A stretch of 32,150 nucleotides of DNA from Methanocorpusculum sp964483485 (GTDB lineage Archaea > Halobacteriota > Methanomicrobia > Methanomicrobiales > Methanocorpusculaceae), in NCBI GenBank assembly GCA_964483485.1, contig CAZABQ010000008.1:1-32150 (forward strand), given 5' to 3'. Position numbers and translations under genes: made by a program. Under the pieces are notes generated by a model. It ran no database searches, was not told the DNA's origin, and saw nothing but the letters and a program-made list of their open reading frames with translations. Positions 1-6,999 of this stretch are shown here, piece after piece. How positions within the stretch are numbered: the first letter of the stretch is position 1; every line of letters starts with the position of its first letter.

Positions 1-44
1 AGATCTTCCTCTCCCTCTTTTACCGATGCCTCAGGACGTAACAT
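1..44 (-). CDS. possible start of a further minus-strand gene, cut by the window edge
   Basis: An ATG on the minus strand at 44 opens a frame that stays open to the window edge, reading MLRPEASVKEGEED. It lies 12 nt after the stop of the small ORF at 57-254 and so could be the next gene of the same operon. With 14 codons visible no family can be assigned, and chance is a real alternative. Confidence 0.22.
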   Translation of the reverse strand, partial: MLRPEASVKEGEED

Positions 45-56
45 GTTTGACCCTGG

Positions 57-254
57 TTACAGAAGGAACGAAGCCCTGGCATACGGCTCATACCATACCA
101 CCAGCAGCACCTCCTCAGAACGCTCAGGATGCTTCTCCTCATATGCCGCATCCGGACCCAGCGCCTCGAGCTCATCAAGCGTATTGATATTTTGAAACAT
201 CTCCAGATTCGGATCAAACCTGGCGCAGCTCCTAAACCCTCCTCTCCTTTTCAC
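57..254 (-). CDS. small hypothetical protein, 65 aa
   Basis: This frame starts 23 nt inside the 3' end of the MFS permease gene and would be translated from the same mRNA. The protein has a basic N-terminus (MKRRGG), then a soluble, acidic middle with LDELEALGPDAAYEEKHPERSEE, and a hydrophobic end (VLLVVWYEPYARASFLL). I do not recognise a family. The biased, helix-like composition and the operon position favour a real gene. The large overlap and the lack of an obvious ribosome binding site argue against it. The frame from 217 to 20 on the same strand is its shadow. Confidence 0.4.
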   Translation of the reverse strand: MKRRGGFRSCARFDPNLEMFQNINTLDELEALGPDAAYEEKHPERSEEVLLVVWYEPYARASFLL

Positions 255-1443
255 ACCCCAGACCCTTCAGCGGATACCGGATGAAAAGTGCCAGAATCGG
301 ACACAGAACCGTTGGAATAATCAGCAGAAACATCGCCGCGGAAAGTGACCCGAGAACATCAGCCGCCCATCCGATCACCGCAGCACCAAGCCCTCCGACC
401 CCCATCGAAAACCCGAGCGTCAGACCTGACGCAAACCCCACATTTCCCGGCAGAAGATCCTGAGTCATCGTCACCGACATCACATAGCATGACGACGCAA
501 AAAACGCATACATCATCACCCCCACATACATCAGAACCTCACTCGCAGAAAATATCAGATAAAAGAACGGAATCGCGCAGGCAAGACCAACTACCAGCAT
601 CTCCTTACGCCCAAACCGGTCCGAAAAATACCCGCCTGCAACCTGCCCCGCAACCCCGAAGAACAGCATCACCGTCACCACCACCGACGCCGTAAACGTA
701 TCCATCCCGTGATGCCCAAGAATCAGCAGTGTCGGCAGATACGTAATAACTCCAAGATACGCCCATGCACGAAGCGAACAAATAGAAACAACCAGCCCTG
801 CCGGAACCCACCAGAACCTCCTCCTGACAACAGCCTCCGGCACCGGATTCTGTCTTTCCCTCACCACCGCCCCGGCCTTTCCTGCCTCCCGAAACCTGCG
901 GTTATTTCGATACATCCACGTAGCCCCCACGATACCCGGAATCACCAGCCACGCAACCGCAGGGAGACCACCAACCGCAATCAGAATACCTGCAATCAGC
1001 GGACCTATCGCATACCCGACACTCCCACTCGTCGTGAAAATCGAAGTATACAACCCTCGCTTCGCCGGAGGACTCAACCGGTACATAATATCCATCGCTG
1101 CCGGATGGAACAGCGCATGACCAATCGCCGCCCCCGCCGCAAGAAATAGCAGCAGAACATAATTCCCCGAAATCGCCGTCAGACTAATACCCACACTCCC
1201 GATCACCAGACACAGCGGCACACTTGCCCGCCATCCCGTCTTATCCCCGTACAAACCCACAAACGGCTGCGTCACCGACGACGTCACATTAAACACCGTC
1301 ACAATCAGACCGGCAAGGAAATAACTCAGCCCCATCCCGGCAATCAGCAGCGGAAGAATCAGCGCCAGAATCGGCGTATAAATATCTATCAGAAAATGCC
1401 CGAAAATAACTCCCCGGATCTTTTGACCAGCACTCTCGTCCAT
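232..1443 (-). CDS. MFS permease, fosmidomycin-resistance (Fsr)-like
   Basis: This is a 403-aa inner-membrane transporter of the major facilitator superfamily with about 12 hydrophobic segments. The loop between segments 2 and 3 reads GLYGDKTGWR. Near residue 110 is GHALFHPAAM, a motif typical of Fsr-like efflux proteins, and the second-half loop reads GGYFSDRFGRKE. The substrate is unknown. Fsr relatives export drugs or metabolites, so efflux is an inference. The frame is open to an ATG at 1467, but 1443 is the better start: a TATA box at 1482-1490 puts transcription initiation near 1460, and a G-rich stretch ending in GGAG lies just before 1443. It is a clear paralogue of the permease at 21399-22586, sharing the FHP motif, the SLR-W segment and a late PG-VGFASG segment. 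A perfect 12-nt palindrome at its promoter suggests a repressor site. Confidence 0.85.
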   Translation of the reverse strand: MDESAGQKIRGVIFGHFLIDIYTPILALILPLLIAGMGLSYFLAGLIVTVFNVTSSVTQPFVGLYGDKTGWRASVPLCLVIGSVGISLTAISGNYVLLLFLAAGAAIGHALFHPAAMDIMYRLSPPAKRGLYTSIFTTSGSVGYAIGPLIAGILIAVGGLPAVAWLVIPGIVGATWMYRNNRRFREAGKAGAVVRERQNPVPEAVVRRRFWWVPAGLVVSICSLRAWAYLGVITYLPTLLILGHHGMDTFTASVVVTVMLFFGVAGQVAGGYFSDRFGRKEMLVVGLACAIPFFYLIFSASEVLMYVGVMMYAFFASSCYVMSVTMTQDLLPGNVGFASGLTLGFSMGVGGLGAAVIGWAADVLGSLSAAMFLLIIPTVLCPILALFIRYPLKGLGCEKERRV

Positions 1444-1461
1444 AACTCCCCCCCAATCAAT

Positions 1462-1473
1462 GTACATATGTAC
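1462..1473. promoter_or_regulatory. palindromic candidate operator GTACATATGTAC
   Basis: GTACATATGTAC is a perfect 12-nt palindrome. It lies between the TATA box (1482-1490) and the preferred start codon (1443) of the MFS gene, over the expected transcription start. In archaea a repressor bound there would block polymerase recruitment. A role as operator is inferred from position and symmetry only. Confidence 0.4.
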
Positions 1474-1481
1474 CGTCCAAG

Positions 1482-1490
1482 TTATAAATA
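1482..1490 (-). promoter_or_regulatory. TATA box of the MFS gene
   Basis: On the minus strand the sequence reads TATTTATAA. It lies about 40 nt upstream of the ATG at 1443 and only about 15-20 nt from the ATG at 1467. The usual 22-27 bp between TATA box and transcription start therefore supports 1443 as the start codon. Confidence 0.55.
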
Positions 1491-1552
1491 GAAATCCGCA
1501 GAACGCCCTGCCTCATCCCGCCAGCAGTGCTATCACACTGTCCTATTCCAAC

Positions 1553-1564
1553 AAAATATAAATA
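1553..1564 (+). promoter_or_regulatory. TATA box for rubredoxin and F420H2 oxidase
   Basis: AAAATATAAATA lies about 50 nt upstream of the rubredoxin ATG. Initiation near 1585 would leave a leader of roughly 28 nt. The leader contains AAGGAAGGAAAG, a weak Shine-Dalgarno-like purine stretch, before the ATG at 1613. Confidence 0.5.
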
Positions 1565-1612
1565 ATCATTCCCAATAGTATTATGCCTTAATTATAAGGA
1601 AGGAAAGTAAAC

Positions 1613-1768
1613 ATGGACAAATATCGCTGTGTAATCTGCGGATACGTATACGACCCGGAAAAAGGAGCAGGCATTATGTACCCTCCGGGAACACCGTTTG
1701 AAAAGCTTCCGGACACCTGGAAATGCCCCGTCTGCGGCGCACCAAAAAGCCAGTTCAAAAAGGTGTAA
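1613..1768 (+). CDS. rubredoxin
   Basis: This 51-aa protein is an iron electron carrier with one Fe held by four cysteines. It carries the two rubredoxin knuckles, CVICGYVYDPEKG at residues 6-18 and CPVCGAPKSQF at 39-49, plus the family's PPGTPFEKLPDTWKCP core. The length is normal for a minimal rubredoxin. Its stop codon is 4 nt before the start of the F420H2 oxidase gene, so the two are almost certainly co-transcribed. In this setting rubredoxin most likely passes electrons to the superoxide reductase at 3027-3410 or works with the flavoprotein. The partner assignment is inference from context; the identity of the protein is secure. Confidence 0.95.
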   Translation: MDKYRCVICGYVYDPEKGAGIMYPPGTPFEKLPDTWKCPVCGAPKSQFKKV

Positions 1769-1772
1769 ATCC

Positions 1773-2957
1773 ATGGCAACGCGTGAGATTGCCGACCGCA
1801 TCTACTCGGTTGGAACCATTGACTGGGATCTGCGGTACTTCGACGCAATTATGCCCACCCCGAGGGGAAGCAGTTACAACGCCTACCTCGTAAAAGGCAG
1901 CGAAAAAACCGCCTTAATCGACACCTGCAAACCCAACGACGAGGCAGACTTCATCACCAACCTCATGCGTCTGGAGCAGCACTCGCTTGACTACATAGTA
2001 ATCGACCATGCAGAACAGGACCACTCAGGTCTTCTCCCTCTGCTGCTTGAAATCTTCCCGAGTGCGCAAGTCATCACCAACGAAACCTGTAAAGGTCTCC
2101 TCTTGGCGATGCACCATCTCGAAGAAGTTGAGGCACGCTTCACCGTTGTAGGCGACCGCGAAACGCTCTCACTCGGCGACAAAACCCTGAAGTTCTACCT
2201 CGCACCCTGGGTCCACTGGCCCGACACCATGTTCACCGAAGTCGTCGAAGACAAAGTACTCTTCACCACCGACTTCCTCGGCACGCACTACGCAGCACCG
2301 CAGCTCTTCCAGGATGACACAAATCCTGACTACCTTGAAGCAGCAAAGCGCTACTATGCAGCCATCATGATGCCGTTCCGCTCCTCGGTGCAGGACCACC
2401 TCAAACTCGTCGATGAAATTGCGCCAAAAATCATCGGTCCAAGCCACGGACCTGCCCTCAAAATGCCGGCGAAGATCATCGACCTCTACCGCGACTGGTC
2501 GAGTGACGCTCCCAAAAACCTTGTCATCGTAGCATACGTCTCCATGCACGGAAGCACCGAACTCATGACAAAGTTCCTTGTCGACGACCTCGTCCAGCGC
2601 GGCATTCCGGTCCACCAGTACAACCTTCTGGAAACCGACACCGGTGTACTTGGCAGCGCCATTGTGGACGCCGCAACAATCATCGTGGCAACCCCGACCG
2701 TACTCTTCGGCCCGCACCCGGTAGCCGTCAACGCCGCCTACCTCATCCGTGCCCTCCGGCCCAAAGTACAGCAGATCGGTGTCATCGGCTCCTATGGATG
2801 GGGCACCAACGCAGTCAACTATCTCGGAGAAATGCTCTCACCCCTCAGCGTAAAAATGCTTGAACCGGTTTACATCAAAGGCCTCCCCGACGAAACTGCA
2901 ATCAAAGCGCTCCATACATTGGCAGATGCCATCGAAGAGCACCATAAAACTCTCTAA
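1773..2957 (+). CDS. fprA: F420H2 oxidase, type A flavoprotein
   Basis: This cytoplasmic di-iron flavoprotein reduces O2 to water with reduced coenzyme F420 in methanogens (family knowledge). The 394-aa protein has a metallo-beta-lactamase-like domain over about residues 1-250, with the HAEQDHSG metal motif at 79-86 (ligands H79, E81, D83, H84), further ligands in TTDFLGTH and a GPSHG turn. A flavodoxin domain begins near 250 with VIVAYVSMHGSTELM, the FMN phosphate loop. The start is the ATG at 1773, 4 nt after the rubredoxin stop. The longer open frame back to 1698 only runs through the rubredoxin gene out of frame. The T-tract CCTTTTTTTCCC after the stop is a likely terminator. Related enzymes reduce NO, but the O2-reducing F420H2 oxidase is the usual methanogen form. 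Confidence 0.92.
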   Translation: MATREIADRIYSVGTIDWDLRYFDAIMPTPRGSSYNAYLVKGSEKTALIDTCKPNDEADFITNLMRLEQHSLDYIVIDHAEQDHSGLLPLLLEIFPSAQVITNETCKGLLLAMHHLEEVEARFTVVGDRETLSLGDKTLKFYLAPWVHWPDTMFTEVVEDKVLFTTDFLGTHYAAPQLFQDDTNPDYLEAAKRYYAAIMMPFRSSVQDHLKLVDEIAPKIIGPSHGPALKMPAKIIDLYRDWSSDAPKNLVIVAYVSMHGSTELMTKFLVDDLVQRGIPVHQYNLLETDTGVLGSAIVDAATIIVATPTVLFGPHPVAVNAAYLIRALRPKVQQIGVIGSYGWGTNAVNYLGEMLSPLSVKMLEPVYIKGLPDETAIKALHTLADAIEEHHKTL

Positions 2958-2960
2958 AAC

Positions 2961-2972
2961 CCTTTTTTTCCC
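2961..2972 (+). terminator. T-tract terminator after fprA
   Basis: A run of seven T residues (CCCTTTTTTTCCC) sits a few nt after the fprA stop and just before the separate promoter of the superoxide reductase gene. This fits archaeal U-tract termination. Confidence 0.45.
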
Positions 2973-2993
2973 AACATCTTACCCCGATACTCA

Positions 2994-3003
2994 TGTATAT
3001 ATT
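2994..3003 (+). promoter_or_regulatory. TATA box of superoxide reductase gene
   Basis: TGTATATATT is centred about 28 nt before the ATG at 3027, which predicts a leaderless or nearly leaderless transcript. It shows that the gene has its own promoter besides any read-through from fprA. Confidence 0.6.
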
Positions 3004-3026
3004 GTCCTTGAGCAAACATAACACTC

Positions 3027-3410
3027 ATGACAGAAGCAAGTGAAATCTACAAGTGCAACATCTGCGGAAACACCGTCAGAATCATCGGCAAAGGAGCAGG
3101 CCAGCTTGTCTGTTGCGGCGAAGCAATGCACAAACTCACCGAAAACACCACCGACGCAGCTCAGGAAAAACACGTCCCCGTCATCACCAAAACCGATGGC
3201 GGATACAAAGTAGCAGTCGGTTCAGTCCCCCACCCAATGGATGCAGACCACTACATCACCTGGGTCGCCCTCAAAACTGACGATAACATCGTCCACGAAA
3301 AATTCCTCGCACCAGGCCAGAAACCCGAAATCATGGTCAAGACCACTGCAAAAGCGGTCAAGGCCTGCGAATACTGCAACAAACACGGCCTCTGGGCCAA
3401 GACCGAATAA
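3027..3410 (+). CDS. desulfoferrodoxin / superoxide reductase (two-centre type)
   Basis: This 127-aa protein reduces superoxide to hydrogen peroxide without making O2, which suits an anaerobe. The N-terminal desulforedoxin domain (about residues 1-36) binds center I iron through C10, C13, C29 and C30. The C-terminal catalytic domain keeps the center II ligands H49, H69, H75, C117 and H120. It also keeps the E47-K48 pair in the EKHVPV loop that assists catalysis. Length and ligand set match a complete class I desulfoferrodoxin. It follows rubredoxin and F420H2 oxidase in the same direction, forming an oxygen and superoxide defence cluster; rubredoxin is the usual electron donor of this family. 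Confidence 0.94.
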   Translation: MTEASEIYKCNICGNTVRIIGKGAGQLVCCGEAMHKLTENTTDAAQEKHVPVITKTDGGYKVAVGSVPHPMDADHYITWVALKTDDNIVHEKFLAPGQKPEIMVKTTAKAVKACEYCNKHGLWAKTE

Positions 3411-3579
3411 TACCCCTCACCCTATTTTTTCTCACATCCTTTCCGATTGTCTCTCGATTGCCAGAACTCGGCATCATGACATGGGAAATATCGGTATGTT
3501 CATCGTTTTTTCCGTGGGTGATCGGGAACAGAGGTACAAACCCGCATTTCCAGAAAAATCCGGGTCACCATACCCTACC

Positions 3580-3588
3580 ATTATATTT
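3580..3588 (+). promoter_or_regulatory. TATA box of the TrkH-type transporter gene
   Basis: ATTATATTT is centred about 31 nt upstream of the ATG at 3615, so initiation near 3610 would give a very short leader. No Shine-Dalgarno sequence precedes the start, consistent with near-leaderless translation. Confidence 0.5.
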
Positions 3589-3614
3589 CCGCAGGTTCGA
3601 TCATCATATATCAA

Positions 3615-5099
3615 ATGGGCCTCATCCGCGAACTTGCCAGTGTCGGGCGCGATCTGGGAGCAGTATTCCTCTTATTAGGTATTGCAACCCTCCTCCCTCT
3701 CGCCATCGGGGCTTATTATCAGGAATGGCACGTCCTTCCGGTCATGTTGGAATCCACGCTCCTCTTCTTCGCACTGGGAATCTTCCTTCGTCTCCTCCCC
3801 AAAGGAGACAAACCGGCACGCAGCAGCCTCTCCATTGCCGCAACCGCTCTCGTCTGGGTCTTTGTCAGCGCCATCGGCTGCGTCCCGTTCATGTTCACCG
3901 GCATGACATTCCTGAACGCCTCCTTTGAATCCATGTCCTCCCTGACCGGTACCGGATTCACCTTCGCCCTCAATATTGAAGACTGGCCGCGGACACTCCT
4001 CTTCTGGCGATCCTTCATGCAGTGGATAGGAGGCCTTGGAATCATCGCATTCACCCTCACCATCGCCAGTCGCTCAGGTCTCGTCACCCGTGGTCTCTAC
4101 CGTTCCGAAGGCCGCTCCGAAGCCTTCATGCCGAGCGTCATTGCAACAGCGTTTCAGATGTGGAAGATCTATCTCGTCCTCACCATCATCTCAATCCTTG
4201 CTATCATGGCAACCGGCCTTGATCTCTGGGACGCTGCCAACGTAGGACTGTGTGCCATCTCAACCGGCGGGATGTCCATTTATGCCTCAGGCATATCCCA
4301 CTTCAACAACATCGGCCTTGAAATGGTTCTCATTCCCATCATGCTTGCCGGTGCCCTGCCGTTTCGGCTGTATTACCTCCTCTACACACAGGGCTCACTC
4401 AAAGAAGTTCTTTCAGACCGTATCCTGCACCTCATGGTTGCCGTGTTCCTGTTCGTATCCTCAGTTCTTGTACTGGACCTCTACCTCACCGGATATCCCC
4501 TTGTCGAAGCGGCACGTGAAGGACTCTTCATGGCAGGAACCGCAATCAGCTCGACAGGATTCCAGAACACCACCATGGTAGGCTGGGGCGCTGCAACCAT
4601 CCTCTTCCTTGCCGTGTTCGTCCTTGTAGAAGGAGGAGCGGGAAGTACATCTGGAGGTATCAAACTCGACCGTATTCAGGTAATGTTTGAATCAATGATC
4701 TGGTGGTTTAGAAAAACCATCGCCAGTCCCCGTGCCTATATCTCCATGCGCCACAACGGCAAGTCAATCGCAGGAAAAGAAGCCGACATGCTCATTGCAA
4801 AATCCCTGCTCCTCATTCTCCTTTATATCCTCATGGTAGTAGTTGTAACCATTGTCCTTCTGCACGACCCCTACTTCTCCAAAAACGTTGTCGGAACCAT
4901 CTACGACGTATTCAGCTGTGTCGGCAACAACGGCAGTGCCACCGGTGCTTTTGGTCCTGACATGCCGGAATATACAAAAATTCTCCTCTACTTCACCATG
5001 TGGGTCGGCAGACTCGAAATTATTCCGGCCATTATTCTGGTATGGGGAATATTCCGCAGATTTGAATGGCACATGGGAAACGGTCCGTCCCGCAAGTGA
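3615..5099 (+). CDS. trkH: TrkH-type potassium uptake protein, membrane subunit
   Basis: This 494-aa integral membrane protein is the K+-translocating subunit of a Trk/Ktr system. It has the four pore-loop repeats expected, each with a selectivity-filter glycine: SSLTGTGF near residue 114, AISTGGMS near 220, AISSTGFQ near 315 and CVGNNGSATGAFG near 440. MWVGRLEIIP near the C-terminus is the family's closing signature. Trk channels need a cytoplasmic TrkA nucleotide-binding partner. None lies next to this gene, so TrkA must be encoded elsewhere. The neighbours are unrelated. The start at 3615 is the first ATG of the frame and lies just downstream of a TATA box. Confidence 0.93.
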   Translation: MGLIRELASVGRDLGAVFLLLGIATLLPLAIGAYYQEWHVLPVMLESTLLFFALGIFLRLLPKGDKPARSSLSIAATALVWVFVSAIGCVPFMFTGMTFLNASFESMSSLTGTGFTFALNIEDWPRTLLFWRSFMQWIGGLGIIAFTLTIASRSGLVTRGLYRSEGRSEAFMPSVIATAFQMWKIYLVLTIISILAIMATGLDLWDAANVGLCAISTGGMSIYASGISHFNNIGLEMVLIPIMLAGALPFRLYYLLYTQGSLKEVLSDRILHLMVAVFLFVSSVLVLDLYLTGYPLVEAAREGLFMAGTAISSTGFQNTTMVGWGAATILFLAVFVLVEGGAGSTSGGIKLDRIQVMFESMIWWFRKTIASPRAYISMRHNGKSIAGKEADMLIAKSLLLILLYILMVVVVTIVLLHDPYFSKNVVGTIYDVFSCVGNNGSATGAFGPDMPEYTKILLYFTMWVGRLEIIPAIILVWGIFRRFEWHMGNGPSRK

Positions 5100-5129
5100 T
5101 CCGGTAAGAAAGATAGATTGTCACAAGTC

Positions 5130-5137
5130 AAAATATC
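5130..5137 (+). promoter_or_regulatory. weak TATA box of the nitrogenase-like operon
   Basis: AAAATATC is centred about 32 nt before the ATG at 5166. It would give a short leader containing AATAAGGA. The match is modest, and read-through from the TrkH gene 66 nt upstream is possible. Confidence 0.35.
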
Positions 5138-5165
5138 TGTGGCATGCAGGTCAATAGAATAAGGA

Positions 5166-5972
5166 ATGAGACAGATAGCCCTCTACGGCAAGGGAGGTAT
5201 CGGAAAATCCACCACATCCGCAAACCTGTCGGCTGCGTTTGTGGAATCGGGTCTGGACGTCATGCAGATTGGATGCGATCCAAAACATGACAGTACCAGA
5301 ATGCTGATGCACGGTCGCTGGATTCCAACCGTGCTCGAGCAGATGTACGAACGAAAGGATCTTTCGATAGACGACGTCATCTTCACCGGCTTCGGCGGTG
5401 TCCGGTGCGTGGAGGCCGGAGGACCGGAGCCGGGCATCGGCTGTGCAGGTCGCGGTATCATTGCGACATTTCAGCTGCTTGAAAAAATGAAAGCCCTCTA
5501 CGGCGATGTCATCGTCTACGACGTTCTGGGCGATGTTGTCTGTGGAGGATTTGCCATGCCGATGCGTGACGGGTATGCGCAGGAAGTCTATCTGGTTACC
5601 AGCGGTGAACTGATGAGCCTGTATGCGGCAAACAATATCTGCAAAGCAATTGCCCGCCTCTCGCAGCGCAGTACTGCCCGATGCAGGCTTGGCGGCGTTA
5701 TCTGCAACTCGAAAAATATGGATAATGAAAGAGAACTTGTTACCGAGTTTGCAAAGAGGATCGGATCACAAATGGTACAGTTTGTTCCCCGCGACAAATC
5801 CGTTCAGGCTGCCGAGGTCAACCAGATGACCGTAATCGAACATGCGGGGTCATCTCCTCAGGCGGACGTCTACCGCAGTCTTGCAAAAACCATTCTTGCG
5901 AATGCTGACCTGCGTATTCCCACTGCCCTCGATCTTGACGAGCTGGAAAAACTTGCCAGAGAATATTTATGA
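5166..5972 (+). CDS. NifH-like ATP-dependent reductase of a nitrogenase-like enzyme
   Basis: This 268-aa protein is a NifH/BchL/CfbC-type iron protein. As a dimer it should bind one [4Fe-4S] cluster and use ATP to push single electrons into the partner complex. It has the P-loop GKGGIGKST at residues 9-17, GCDPKHDST near 37-45 (switch), the cluster-ligand cysteine in PGIGCAGRG near 97 and the second in VVCGGFAMP near 128. The tone (QIGCDPKHDS, VTSGELMSLYAANNI) is that of group IV proteins such as CfbC rather than true nitrogenase. CfbC, the Ni-sirohydrochlorin cyclase reductase of F430 synthesis, is the closest known role. However, the two genes that follow do not look like CfbD, so a different, unknown substrate is more likely. 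The D-like gene starts 7 nt downstream. Confidence 0.9.
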   Translation: MRQIALYGKGGIGKSTTSANLSAAFVESGLDVMQIGCDPKHDSTRMLMHGRWIPTVLEQMYERKDLSIDDVIFTGFGGVRCVEAGGPEPGIGCAGRGIIATFQLLEKMKALYGDVIVYDVLGDVVCGGFAMPMRDGYAQEVYLVTSGELMSLYAANNICKAIARLSQRSTARCRLGGVICNSKNMDNERELVTEFAKRIGSQMVQFVPRDKSVQAAEVNQMTVIEHAGSSPQADVYRSLAKTILANADLRIPTALDLDELEKLAREYL

Positions 5973-5979
5973 ATCACGG

Positions 5980-6999
5980 ATGGCAGGATGCACCTTAGGT
6001 GGTGCCCTGTCGATTGCCTGTTTTATTCCGGGAGCAGTAGCCGTAGTACACGCGCCTGAGGGTTGTGTGCATCAGACGTTTTCCATGCTGCATGCCATGG
6101 TGAACGACTGCGACTCTTCCGCAATCCCTGAGATCATCGTCTCGGGAATCGGGGACCGTGAAGTGATCTTCGGCGGCGAGGACTGCCTGAACGCAGCCCT
6201 TGATCGTGCGGCGGAAAAACAGCCGGACCTGATCTTTGTCATGACCTCATGCGTTCCGGAAACAATCGGTGACGACTGCGGTGCGGTCTGCGGTCGCCAT
6301 CCGTATGCAGACCGTATCATCTACGTACCGACCTCCGGTTTTCTTGGCGGCAGTTCAAAGGACGGGGAAAATGCCGTCCTTACAGCTCTTGCGGTCCGTG
6401 TTCCCAAAGCCCGGACTGTCCCCGGGACCGTTGCTCTCATTGGCGAAAAAAATCTTGAGTCTGAAGCCGACCAGAACTATGCAGAGATCGAACGTCTGCT
6501 TGCCCGCCTGAGCCTGCGCATCACGGTACGATTCTGCCGCAACAGTAACGCGGCAACACTGATGCAGCTTGGAACCGCGGGATGTTTTATCGCGCGTGAC
6601 GACCGGTGTACCGCTGCGGCCAAAGCAATAGGAGAACGTTTTAACCGGCCGGTCATCCCTGAGTTTCCCCCGGGACTTTCCGGCTGCATCGACTTTTTGC
6701 AAACCGTTGGCAGCGCCTGTGACATTCCCCGCGAAAAAATCACAGCAGCCGTTGCAGATGAAATCTCGTATCAGAATCACATGCTCCAGAAATTTTCCGG
6801 ACTCACCGGCAGAACCGTATGCCTTGGTGCTGAACCGTTTTCCGGAACCTCCGCAGTCGCCCGTGAAGTGATGAAACGCCTGTCAATACAGGAAAGTATC
6901 TCCGGCTTTCCCATTCGTCTGCCGTTTTACCTCCCCATCGGAACTGCGGGTGTGGAAAAGATGCTGTATCTTTGGAAGCGGGCGGTAAACAATGGCTGA
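5980..6999 (+). CDS. nitrogenase component 1-like subunit, NifD/BchN-type, short
   Basis: This 339-aa protein belongs to the nitrogenase MoFe-like superfamily but is far shorter than NifD (about 480-520 aa). C4 (MAGCTLGG), C29 (APEGCVHQ) and C91 (TSCVPETIGDD) line up with the three P-cluster cysteines of NifD (62, 88, 154), with nearly the same spacing of 25 and 62 residues against 26 and 66. A mid-protein ERFNRPVIPEFPPGLSGCIDFLQ matches the family's GIP---P-G---T segment. I see no equivalent of the FeMo-cofactor histidine of NifD. The start is the ATG at 5980, 7 nt after the reductase gene. The frame is open upstream only because it runs through that gene. The 3' end overlaps the next gene by 8 nt. 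The substrate is unknown. Confidence 0.82.
   Translation: MAGCTLGGALSIACFIPGAVAVVHAPEGCVHQTFSMLHAMVNDCDSSAIPEIIVSGIGDREVIFGGEDCLNAALDRAAEKQPDLIFVMTSCVPETIGDDCGAVCGRHPYADRIIYVPTSGFLGGSSKDGENAVLTALAVRVPKARTVPGTVALIGEKNLESEADQNYAEIERLLARLSLRITVRFCRNSNAATLMQLGTAGCFIARDDRCTAAAKAIGERFNRPVIPEFPPGLSGCIDFLQTVGSACDIPREKITAAVADEISYQNHMLQKFSGLTGRTVCLGAEPFSGTSAVAREVMKRLSIQESISGFPIRLPFYLPIGTAGVEKMLYLWKRAVNNG

Noticed and set aside
1698..1772. 25-residue N-terminal extension of the F420H2 oxidase
   Set aside because: It lies inside the rubredoxin gene. The ATG at 1773, 4 nt after the rubredoxin stop, gives the normal family start.
5166..6999. Annotation of the first two genes as cfbC-cfbD
   Set aside because: The reductase is CfbC-like, but the D-like protein does not have the CfbD N-terminus as I remember it, and a second component-1 gene follows. 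Kept as an alternative only, since no search could be run.
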